NCBI GenBank assembly: GCA_937942965.1
Contig: CALDGN010000147.1
Coordinates: forward strand, 1 to 20,586
Reading direction: 5' to 3'
Length of the DNA: 20,586 nt
Origin: an uncultured Acidimicrobiales bacterium
GTDB lineage: Bacteria > Actinomycetota > Acidimicrobiia > Acidimicrobiales > UBA10347
Shown here: positions 1 to 5,575 of the stretch, in pieces
Position numbering within the stretch: the stretch's first letter is position 1
Layout: the number at the start of each line of letters is the position of its first letter
Notes under the pieces: model-generated
The model's database searches: none
The model's input: the letters and a program-made list of their open reading frames with translations, nothing else
What the model was told of the DNA's origin: nothing
Program-made: the position numbers and the translations under genes

Positions 1-135
1 TACGACGGGCTGAGCGCCCGAGAGATCATTGCCCTGAGCGCTGCGGCGACGGCCCCACAACGGGCCTGGATGCGCAAGCGGGAACAAGCGGGCAAGCAAC
101 GCAAGACCGTCCTCAAGGCGCTCGACGCTTCGTGA
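1..135 (+). CDS. C-terminal end of an unidentified protein (5' truncated by window edge)
   Basis: An open frame enters from the left edge in frame 1 and ends at a TGA at 133-135, giving 44 residues. The visible part begins YDGLSAREIIAL, continues with an Ala-rich stretch, and ends in a basic, helix-prone tail (MRKREQAGKQRK, then TVLKALDAS). Codon use is GC-rich at third positions, like real genes nearby. I do not recognise the family; a basic C-terminal helix is compatible with nucleic-acid binding but does not prove it. The gap to the next gene on the same strand is about 50 bases, so the two could be co-transcribed. Confidence 0.55.
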   Translation, partial: YDGLSAREIIALSAAATAPQRAWMRKREQAGKQRKTVLKALDAS

Positions 136-186
136 GCGAACTCTTGCGTTCCCCTCGAGGCCTGCAAGCCAGCAGAAGGTCCTCTG

Positions 187-666
187 ATGCCCTCTGAGCC
201 ACTTCTTGACGCCCGGGTCGCCGAGGACCCAGACCTGTCCGCAATCGAGGCCCTAGCGGCGCTCGCCCGGGCCGAGGCCCACCCCACCCGCGGCGGACGC
301 CTGCTCATCGAGCATGACTACGAAAACGAACCCGACGAGGTTCGTCTCGAGCGGGCACGAGACCGCGACGACGCCGGGCTGTGGACCGGTCTGCTCGACG
401 GCGTGCCGGTTGGTTACGCCTCGGCGGCGCTCGTGGACAAAGGCACGGTACGGGTCGCCATGATCGACACGCTGTTCGTCCACCCCGATGCTCGCGGCGT
501 GGGTGTTGCTGCCGAGTTGTTGGCTCGTGTGCGGGCCTGGGCTGTGGACAACGGGGCCGAAGCACTTGAGTCGCAAGTGCTTCCCGGCAATCGTGACGCA
601 AAGAATTTCTTCGAACGCACGGGGATGATCACGCGCCAAATGCGCGTGAGCATGAATCTCGACTAG
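187..666 (+). CDS. GNAT-family N-acetyltransferase
   Basis: A 159-residue protein with the GNAT acetyl-CoA-binding signature: a beta strand (MIDTLFVHPDARG, about residues 92-104), then RGVGVA (103-108) forming the R-G-x-G-x-A pyrophosphate loop, and a following amphipathic helix. The later segment with LPGNRDAKNFFERTGM matches motif B, where an Asn and an aromatic-rich helix close the fold. The family transfers an acetyl group from acetyl-CoA to an amine; the substrate cannot be read from the sequence. ATG 187 is preceded by AGAAGG about seven bases upstream, a reasonable Shine-Dalgarno, which supports this start. The gene faces the leftward RGG-box gene and is followed directly by a hairpin. 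Confidence 0.9.
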   Translation: MPSEPLLDARVAEDPDLSAIEALAALARAEAHPTRGGRLLIEHDYENEPDEVRLERARDRDDAGLWTGLLDGVPVGYASAALVDKGTVRVAMIDTLFVHPDARGVGVAAELLARVRAWAVDNGAEALESQVLPGNRDAKNFFERTGMITRQMRVSMNLD

Positions 667-667
667 C

Positions 668-683
668 GAGCCGGACTCGGCTC
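668..683 (+). terminator. hairpin just after the GNAT gene, possible terminator
   Basis: GAGCCG (668-673) and CGGCTC (678-683) form a perfect six-base stem around a four-base loop, starting two bases after the GNAT stop codon. No T-run follows, so this would be a tail-less terminator of the kind often proposed in actinobacteria, or just an mRNA 3'-end stabiliser. Position and convergent context are the main support. Confidence 0.4.
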
Positions 684-705
684 ACCAGTCTTGATCACAC
701 GCACA

Positions 706-721
706 CCCAGCCAAAGCCGGG
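706..721 (-). terminator. hairpin downstream of the RGG-box gene, possible terminator
   Basis: On the minus strand CCCGGC (721-716) pairs with GCTGGG (711-706), with one G-U pair, around the loop TTTG. The hairpin lies about 14 bases after the stop codon of the leftward gene. On the plus strand the same bases contain an A-C mismatch, so the structure favours the leftward transcript. With the hairpin at 668-683 it gives each convergent gene its own 3' hairpin. Confidence 0.4.
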
Positions 722-734
722 CGATGCAGCGGGT

Positions 735-1898
735 CTAGTCGTTGCGACGACCGCGGTTGCGGCGTGGCGGACGAGGCTCGACACCGAAGGCCCCAGCGAC
801 GCCAGGCACCAGGTGCGCAAGCCGGTCGACCGTGTCGAGCAGATCGTCATCGGAATCGCTCGGAATCGCCTCGGGGCGAATGAGCCGGCGTACGGGCGAA
901 CCAGCAAGCGCTTCGATCACAACGGTCCAGCGATGCGGCTCTTCGTCGGGGTCGAGTGCTTCGTTGGCGGCGTCGCACAGTGCGGCAACGAGATCGTCAG
1001 GAAGGGGTTGTCCGGCCTTGGCCGGGCGTCCGCTGCGCTGTAGGGCACGAACCGTGCGGCCTTCGCTGAGTGCTTCGCGTACTTCTCGGGCCCATGCAGC
1101 CTGGTCGCGGTCGATGCGAGCCTGCACCTTGGCCCGAAGCGTGCTCTGGGTCTCGGCGGGGAAGTGCTCGGCGCCTGCGTGCAGCATCTTGCGAAGCTCG
1201 CGCAGATCGGCGCTGTCGGCCGCAGCGACGGCTGCGTCAGCCTTGTCCTGCCACTCGGCCTTGGCGAGCGCGGGACTGAGTTCATCAGCGATGCGCATGA
1301 TCGGACCGATATCGATCGGTTCACGACCATCAGAGACCGCGGCACGGTTCTGGCGGTCGAGTGCGTCCTTGACGCCGTCGCGCCCCTCGTGCATGAGCTG
1401 CTCGGCAACAGGGCGTCGAGCTTCGGGAAGTGACGCAATCCAGGCTTCGCGGTGGGTGCGCCCGGCACGGATCTGTGCTTGGCGGCGAGGTCCCCGATCG
1501 TTGCGTGGGCCGCGACCGCCTTCGCGACCACCGCCACCGCCTTCGCGTCGGCCGCCATCGCGCCCGCCGCCTCCGCCACGGCGCCCGTCACGGTTGTTGC
1601 GACGGCCACCCTTCTTGGCGAGTTGGGTGGTGACACCTTCGGCAGGGGCGCCAGTGCTGATCAATTCGAGGCGTTCGACCGTGTCGGCCTTGGGTGCTTT
1701 GGGTGACGTCAGCGAGATGACCTCGGGGCCATCGACGGTGAACTCGGCTTCGGCACGAAGCACGTCGCCGACCTTTGTGCCACCAGGCAGCAGTGACGAC
1801 GCCAGGACGCCCTTCGGCTGCTTTGCACCAGCAGCGCGCCAGGTATGGGTGCCGTCACCACGGTCACTGGTGATCTCGATATCGATTCGCGTTGCCAT
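735..1898 (-). CDS. RGG-box-like Arg/Gly-rich protein of unknown function, probably RNA-associated
   Basis: A 387-residue protein in three parts. Residues 1-80 look like a compact beta domain (MATRIDIEITSDRGDGTHTW, later VGDVLRAEAEF), reminiscent of an OB-like or translation-factor-like fold, though I cannot assign it firmly. Residues about 95-140 are an Arg/Gly-rich low-complexity stretch with many RGG/RG units (NNRDGRRGGGGG, REGGRGPRNDRG). Residues about 145-370 are largely helical and acidic/basic, and the protein ends in a basic tail (PPRRNRGRRND). RGG segments in other proteins bind RNA; an RNA or ribosome role here is inference. ATG 1898 follows a minus-strand TAGCTT hexamer by nine bases without a Shine-Dalgarno, suggesting a nearly leaderless mRNA. 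An antisense frame of equal length is a coding shadow. No known gene name is offered. Confidence 0.8.
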   Translation of the reverse strand: MATRIDIEITSDRGDGTHTWRAAGAKQPKGVLASSLLPGGTKVGDVLRAEAEFTVDGPEVISLTSPKAPKADTVERLELISTGAPAEGVTTQLAKKGGRRNNRDGRRGGGGGRDGGRREGGGGGREGGRGPRNDRGPRRQAQIRAGRTHREAWIASLPEARRPVAEQLMHEGRDGVKDALDRQNRAAVSDGREPIDIGPIMRIADELSPALAKAEWQDKADAAVAAADSADLRELRKMLHAGAEHFPAETQSTLRAKVQARIDRDQAAWAREVREALSEGRTVRALQRSGRPAKAGQPLPDDLVAALCDAANEALDPDEEPHRWTVVIEALAGSPVRRLIRPEAIPSDSDDDLLDTVDRLAHLVPGVAGAFGVEPRPPRRNRGRRND

Positions 1899-1907
1899 GC
1901 GGTGAAA

Positions 1908-1913
1908 AAGCTA
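1908..1913 (-). promoter_or_regulatory. candidate -10 (TAGCTT) for the RGG-box gene
   Basis: Minus-strand TAGCTT fits the actinobacterial TANNNT -10 pattern. It ends nine bases before ATG 1898, which would put transcription start within one to three bases of the codon. No clear -35 is visible. Confidence 0.4.
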
Positions 1914-2046
1914 CCCGACCCGCGGCGGTGGTGAAACGCTTCTCTCTGGGGAATACGCGCAGAGAGTGGCAAGTCCGCCAACCTTGGTGTGTCTTGCTGG
2001 CGCTGCAAAGTCCCCAAGAACAGTCCGTGGGGGCGACCTCCATTGT

Positions 2047-2060
2047 CGCGAAGCCTCGCG
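2047..2060. promoter_or_regulatory. inverted repeat CGCGA-N4-TCGCG in the L,D-transpeptidase promoter, candidate operator
   Basis: CGCGA (2047-2051) and TCGCG (2056-2060) are exact inverted arms separated by AGCC. They end directly against the candidate -10 at 2061-2066, so a bound protein would block RNA polymerase. The arms are short and GC-rich, so chance cannot be excluded. Confidence 0.3.
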
Positions 2061-2066
2061 TATCAT
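2061..2066 (+). promoter_or_regulatory. candidate -10 (TATCAT) for the L,D-transpeptidase
   Basis: TATCAT matches TANNNT and lies seven bases before GTG 2074. The same TATCAT hexamer precedes the GTG of the HisI-family gene by six bases, which supports both being -10 elements of leaderless mRNAs. The ATG at 2065 partly overlaps the hexamer and is then unlikely to be the start. Confidence 0.5.
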
Positions 2067-2073
2067 GCTCTCT

Positions 2074-3033
2074 GTGCGTACGGGCAGTACGGCGTCGCTC
2101 CTGACATCATGGCCAGTGCGGATTGCCGCAGCCGCCTTGTTGATCGTTGGCGTCGCCATCTTGATGAGCAACAGCGACGAAGCCGCGACCGAAGTGCAGG
2201 TCGCAGACATCGCGGAGGTCACGCCGACGCCGCAGGCCACGCCAACGCCTTCGGCTACGCCGACGCCCGTCCCAACGACCGTGCCCGTCCCCGAGCCAAC
2301 GGTTGCTCCGACCCCGACGGCACTGGCCTTCCCAACGCCGACCCCTGAGTTCGGTCCAACCGGCCGGCCGAGCGAAGCCACCGACGTGCTTGTGCTGACG
2401 GCCAAAGACTCGGTCCGTCGACCAACGGTGTACGACGGTCCAGACGGCAACGAGATCGCGGTCAGCTATACCTACCTCGACGGCAGCATCGACCCGGTGT
2501 ACGACCACTTCACGAACCCGACCTACTTCGGCAATGCCTTGGCGATGATGGTCGTGCGCGGCAACGAGGGTGACGAATGGGCCGAGGTCCAGATTCCGAC
2601 CCGACCGGCGATGACGGGCTGGGTGAACACCGCGGACTTCGAATGGTCCAGCTCGAATTACTACGTCCGCGTCAACGTTGGTAACAACACCGTGACGGTG
2701 TGGCGTGGCGACGAGCTCATCGTCGACTCGACCGCGGTTGTCACCGGCGATACGGGCCGTACCACGCCGCTCGCGTCGACCTACATCGATGAGATCATGC
2801 CGGGTCCGAGCGGGGCCTACGGCCCGTGGTTGCTGAGCCTGGGTGTGTTCAGCGACGCCATCAACACCTTTGGTGGGGGTTTGCCCAAGGTCGCGTTGCA
2901 CGGCACGAACCGTCCTGACCTGCTCGGCCAGTACGCGTCGAACGGCTGCATCCGCCTGCCGAACGACGTCATCTCGATGCTGGCCGCGGAGGTCCCGGTC
3001 GGTACCCGCGTCGACCTGGTGAACGAAACCTGA
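2074..3033 (+). CDS. membrane-anchored L,D-transpeptidase (YkuD domain) with Pro/Thr-rich linker
   Basis: With the GTG at 2074 the protein has 319 residues; an in-frame ATG at 2065 adds three. A single membrane segment spans about 14-31, followed by a Thr/Pro-rich linker at about 49-100 (TPTPQATPTPSATPTP), an SH3-like region at about 105-190, and a YkuD catalytic domain at about 198-319. The active-site signature is present: HGT with His276, then SNGCIRL with Cys292. The family makes 3-3 cross-links in peptidoglycan or attaches proteins to it, working outside the cytoplasmic membrane through the Cys thiol. The linker would let the catalytic domain reach the wall from the membrane. Further upstream in-frame ATGs, such as 1966, would put a long non-signal sequence before the membrane helix. 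Substrate type (cross-linking or other) is not readable. Confidence 0.92.
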   Translation: MRTGSTASLLTSWPVRIAAAALLIVGVAILMSNSDEAATEVQVADIAEVTPTPQATPTPSATPTPVPTTVPVPEPTVAPTPTALAFPTPTPEFGPTGRPSEATDVLVLTAKDSVRRPTVYDGPDGNEIAVSYTYLDGSIDPVYDHFTNPTYFGNALAMMVVRGNEGDEWAEVQIPTRPAMTGWVNTADFEWSSSNYYVRVNVGNNTVTVWRGDELIVDSTAVVTGDTGRTTPLASTYIDEIMPGPSGAYGPWLLSLGVFSDAINTFGGGLPKVALHGTNRPDLLGQYASNGCIRLPNDVISMLAAEVPVGTRVDLVNET

Positions 3034-3058
3034 GCGCAGCCGCCACCGGAGCGGGCCG

Positions 3059-3064
3059 TATCAT
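3059..3064 (+). promoter_or_regulatory. candidate -10 (TATCAT) for the HisI-family gene and downstream operon
   Basis: TATCAT lies six bases before GTG 3071, in the 37-base gap after the L,D-transpeptidase. No Shine-Dalgarno precedes the GTG, which fits a leaderless transcript. The ATG inside the hexamer is out of frame with the gene. Confidence 0.5.
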
Positions 3065-3070
3065 GGCCGC

Positions 3071-3490
3071 GTGGTAGCCGAAATCGAAGAGGGCCTCGAG
3101 CTCACACTTGACTTCACGAAGCTCGACGCGGTCGCCGCGGTCGGCCAAGCCGTCGTTCCCGTGGTCCTGCAACATGCCGACACCGGCGACGTGCTCTTTG
3201 TCGGCTACGCCAATCGCGAAGCGCTCGCTGCGACGCTCGACGAACGCCGAGCGGTGTTGTGGTCAACCAGCCGCAACGAACTGTGGCGCAAAGGCGAAAC
3301 GTCAGGCGATGTGCTCGAACTGGTTGACCTGCGAGTGAACTGCGAGCAGAACTCGGTGTTGTACCGCGTGCGACCGGTGACCGCCGGCGTGTGCCATACC
3401 TCCGGAGCGACCGGCGAAGCCCGACCCACGTGCTACTACCGCCAACTCGTGTCACTCGACGAGCTGGCGTTCGTCGACGGTCTCGCGTAG
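3071..3490 (+). CDS. hisI: HisI-family phosphoribosyl-AMP cyclohydrolase or divergent homologue
   Basis: A 139-residue, stand-alone HisI-fold protein, a normal length for the cyclohydrolase without a HisE domain. Family marks are AVLWSTSRNELWRKGETSGD (about 61-80) and the C-terminal cysteines in GVCHT (Cys108) and TCYYR (Cys121). HisI opens the purine ring of phosphoribosyl-AMP in step three of histidine synthesis, using Zn and Mg in the cytosol. The segment that usually reads D-C-D-x-D reads NCEQN here (90-94), and about 12 residues separate the last two Cys, more than in compact HisI proteins, so this is a divergent clade and the activity is less certain. No other histidine gene is in the window. 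It leads a run of four close same-strand genes. GTG 3071 is chosen because of the -10 six bases upstream. Confidence 0.8.
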   Translation: MVAEIEEGLELTLDFTKLDAVAAVGQAVVPVVLQHADTGDVLFVGYANREALAATLDERRAVLWSTSRNELWRKGETSGDVLELVDLRVNCEQNSVLYRVRPVTAGVCHTSGATGEARPTCYYRQLVSLDELAFVDGLA

Positions 3491-3496
3491 CTACCC

Positions 3497-4258
3497 GTGA
3501 GCTTCCTCGATGACGCCGATGAAACGGCTTCACCCGAAGGTCCCGGTCGAGAGCGGCTGATGATGGCCTTCGGGCTCGCCGTCGTAATCAGCATCGTCAT
3601 CGGCCTGGTGCCGTACGCCCGCACGATCATCTACCCGTTCGCGCTGTTCGCGACCTGGGCCCACGAGATGGGACACGGCATTGGCGGCATCATCACCGGC
3701 AACGACTTTGTGGATCTTGAGCTCTACCGATCGCTCGGGGGTCAAGCTCGCATCGCGGGAGCCGACGGCATTGGCCAGGTGGTCGTGTCCTCGCTTGGCC
3801 TGATCGGTCCGGCGTTGCTCGGAGCGATCGTCATGATCGCCGGAAGCCGCGAACGCACAGCTCCGTACGTGCTGGCTGCGTTGTCCATTGTCGTGTTGCT
3901 CTCGACCCTGCTGTGGGTCCGAAACATGTTCGGCTTCATCGCCATGCTGGCCATAGGCGCAGTGCTGGGTCTCGCAGCTCGGTTCGCTCCGCCGACTGGT
4001 CGCATCATCTTGACCCAGCTGTTGGCGATCCAGCTGGCGCTGTCGGCATGGTCGACGCGTGACTATCTGTTCATCAAGGGATTCGAGCGCGACGGCTTCC
4101 AGAACTCCGACACCCAGAACATCGCCGAAGAGCTATTCCTGCCGTATTGGTTCTGGGGCGGATTGTTGGGCGGATTGTCGCTCGTGATCATTGGTTGGGC
4201 ATTCTGGACCGCATGGATCCGACCGCTCCGAGCAACGAGCCCCGCCACGGCCAGCTGA
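3497..4258 (+). CDS. M50B-like integral-membrane metalloprotease
   Basis: A 253-residue polytopic membrane protein. After a soluble N terminus of about 20 residues there are roughly six hydrophobic segments, the first at about 24-52. The zinc motif HEMGH (56-60) follows the first membrane span, and the context TWAHEMGHG resembles the M50B-like family. Site-2-type proteases cut within membranes or are linked to membrane-protein turnover; the substrate here is unknown. I could not identify the second metal-ligand motif (the NPDG-like element of classic site-2 proteases), which agrees with M50B-like rather than SpoIVFB/RseP type. GTG 3497 starts six bases after the previous stop, so translation is likely coupled to the HisI-family gene. 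Its 3' end overlaps the next gene by 46 bases. Confidence 0.82.
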   Translation: MSFLDDADETASPEGPGRERLMMAFGLAVVISIVIGLVPYARTIIYPFALFATWAHEMGHGIGGIITGNDFVDLELYRSLGGQARIAGADGIGQVVVSSLGLIGPALLGAIVMIAGSRERTAPYVLAALSIVVLLSTLLWVRNMFGFIAMLAIGAVLGLAARFAPPTGRIILTQLLAIQLALSAWSTRDYLFIKGFERDGFQNSDTQNIAEELFLPYWFWGGLLGGLSLVIIGWAFWTAWIRPLRATSPATAS

Positions 4259-4827
4259 CCGCACTGCACTTGGCCGAAAGCGGCGACGACCTGGCGCACC
4301 TGGGGTTTGGCGGTGCGCCACTTGGCCAAACCGAGCTGGTTGGCGCTAGCCCCGTGCTCGGCGCAAGCCTTGCCGGGATCGAGGAGCTTGATGGCCTTGT
4401 GCTTCGGCCCCACGAGCCGTCGTCCATGGGCTCGGGCGAGCACGCGAACGGCGTCCGCTCGATCGACCATGTCGTCGTCATGACCCCGAACCCGGATCGC
4501 ACCCAGGCGGCATTCGAGGCCCAGGGCCTCGAAGCTCGGCGGGTACGCCGAATCGAGACCTCGAAAGGCACGCGGCGACAGTCGTTCTTCTGGATGGGCG
4601 ATGTGATCTGCGAGGTCGGTGGACCCGACGACGGCACTGGCGACGAGCCGGCGACCTGGTGGGGACTGGCACTCACGGTCGATGACATCGACGCGACCGC
4701 TGCCTTCTACGGCGAGCATGCATCGGCGGTCAAAGACGCCGTCCAGCCGGGCCGGCGAGTCTCTACGCTTCGGTCGCCACGGTCGACGACACCTGTTCTG
4801 TTCATCTCGCCGCACGTCAAAGCCTGA
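4213..4827 (+). CDS. VOC (glyoxalase-like) superfamily protein with a degenerate first half
   Basis: With ATG 4213 the protein has 204 residues. The C-terminal part from about residue 80 is a VOC half-module pair: SIDHVVVMTPNPDRT opens the first beta-alpha unit, RQSFFWMGDVICEVGGP gives the strand with the usual Glu metal ligand, and WWGLALTVDDIDAT plus VLFISPH close the second. Residues 12-70 (GQLTALHLAESGDDLAHLGF and on) look like an eroded VOC repeat lacking clear metal ligands. VOC proteins bind metals and act on small molecules as dioxygenases, isomerases or resistance proteins; the substrate here is unknown. The gene begins 46 bases inside the protease gene in another frame, and its TGA shares a base with the next ATG (TGATG), so translation is probably coupled. 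A later start is possible. Confidence 0.78.
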   Translation: MDPTAPSNEPRHGQLTALHLAESGDDLAHLGFGGAPLGQTELVGASPVLGASLAGIEELDGLVLRPHEPSSMGSGEHANGVRSIDHVVVMTPNPDRTQAAFEAQGLEARRVRRIETSKGTRRQSFFWMGDVICEVGGPDDGTGDEPATWWGLALTVDDIDATAAFYGEHASAVKDAVQPGRRVSTLRSPRSTTPVLFISPHVKA

Positions 4828-5507
4828 TGTCGGAACCCTCGCTCTCTGAAGGCCTGGCGACGACGCGGTCCATTCGCAACTACACCGACGAACCGGTGAC
4901 CGAAGCGGCACTCGCCCGGATCCTGCATCTCGCAACTCGAGCGCCGTCGGGGTCGAACCGTCAGCCGTTCCGATTCATCGTGTTGCGAGACGGCCCGGTT
5001 GCGCTGCGTGTCCGTCAGCTACTCGCCGACGGTGCACGCGAAGTCTGGGACGCCAAGCGGGCGACGAACGAGTTTCCCGATCGGGCCAAGGACACGCCGA
5101 CAAGTCGCATGCTTGCCTCGATGGATGCGTACGTGGCGAACTTGGCCACCGCTCCGGTGATCGTGCTGCCTTGCATGATCAGGTACCGGGATCCGGTCGT
5201 GACTGAGGGCGCCTCGATCTACCCAGCGGTGCAGAACCTGCTGCTCGGCGCTCGTGCGGTCGGCCTCGGCGGGGCGCTCACGATGTTCCACCAGTTCCGT
5301 GACGCCGAGATTCGCGAGGCACTCGCGATACCCGACGAAGCGTTTATCGCCGCCACGATCACGATCGGGCATCCCCGTGGCTCCCATGGCCCGGTGCGGC
5401 GCAAGCCTCTTGATCAGGTGGTTTTCGAAGAAGCCTGGGGGAGTGCGCCTGCGTGGGCTGTCGACCCGCCCGGTACTCGATTCACCGGTGGGCCCCGCCC
5501 GGCCTAG
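4827..5507 (+). CDS. nitroreductase-family FMN oxidoreductase
   Basis: A 226-residue protein with nitroreductase marks: TTRSIRNYTDEPV (about 12-24), where the two Arg contact the FMN phosphate, and RAPSGSNRQPFRF (38-50), the FMN-binding Ser/Asn/Gln segment. A later GLGGALTMFHQF and VVFEEAW tail also fit the family. Such enzymes use NAD(P)H to reduce nitro compounds, quinones or related electrophiles in the cytosol; substrate is not readable. ATG 4827 shares its A with the TGA of the VOC gene, so the two are translationally coupled. A perfect palindrome covers the stop codon. Together with HisI-like, protease and VOC genes it makes a four-gene unit with no obvious common pathway. Confidence 0.88.
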   Translation: MSEPSLSEGLATTRSIRNYTDEPVTEAALARILHLATRAPSGSNRQPFRFIVLRDGPVALRVRQLLADGAREVWDAKRATNEFPDRAKDTPTSRMLASMDAYVANLATAPVIVLPCMIRYRDPVVTEGASIYPAVQNLLLGARAVGLGGALTMFHQFRDAEIREALAIPDEAFIAATITIGHPRGSHGPVRRKPLDQVVFEEAWGSAPAWAVDPPGTRFTGGPRPA

Positions 5508-5512
5508 GCCGG
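5499..5512 (+). terminator. 14-base perfect palindrome over the nitroreductase stop codon, possible terminator
   Basis: CCGGCCTAGGCCGG is self-complementary; in RNA it gives a CCGGC/GCCGG stem with a CTAG loop, and the UAG stop (5505-5507) lies in the loop. No T-run follows. It closes the four-gene unit and precedes the separate promoter of the M23-like lipoprotein, which is why a terminator is plausible; a protein-binding site is the alternative. Confidence 0.4.
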
Positions 5513-5563
5513 ACACAAACCAACCCCGGCGTGGGGTGCCCGAGATGGGTACTGGCGAAGCAC

Positions 5564-5569
5564 TACTTT
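5564..5569 (+). promoter_or_regulatory. candidate -10 (TACTTT) for the M23-like lipoprotein
   Basis: TACTTT fits TANNNT and lies six bases before GTG 5576. The GTG start gives a textbook lipoprotein signal, so promoter and start choice support each other. No convincing -35 is visible. Confidence 0.5.
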
Positions 5570-5575
5570 TGTGCA

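Noticed and set aside
742..1905. A 387-codon open frame on the plus strand, opposite the RGG-box gene and of the same length
   Set aside because: It is a mirror of the real gene's codon bias. Its product is a Ser/Arg/Pro-rich low-complexity string without domains, whereas the minus-strand product has a plausible start, promoter and layered architecture.
1966..2073. Extended N terminus for the L,D-transpeptidase from ATG 1966
   Set aside because: The extension covers the candidate operator and -10 and has no signal or membrane character; the membrane helix follows naturally from GTG 2074.
5453..5575. Extended N terminus for the M23-like lipoprotein
   Set aside because: It would overlap the nitroreductase end and bury the lipoprotein signal behind about 41 residues.
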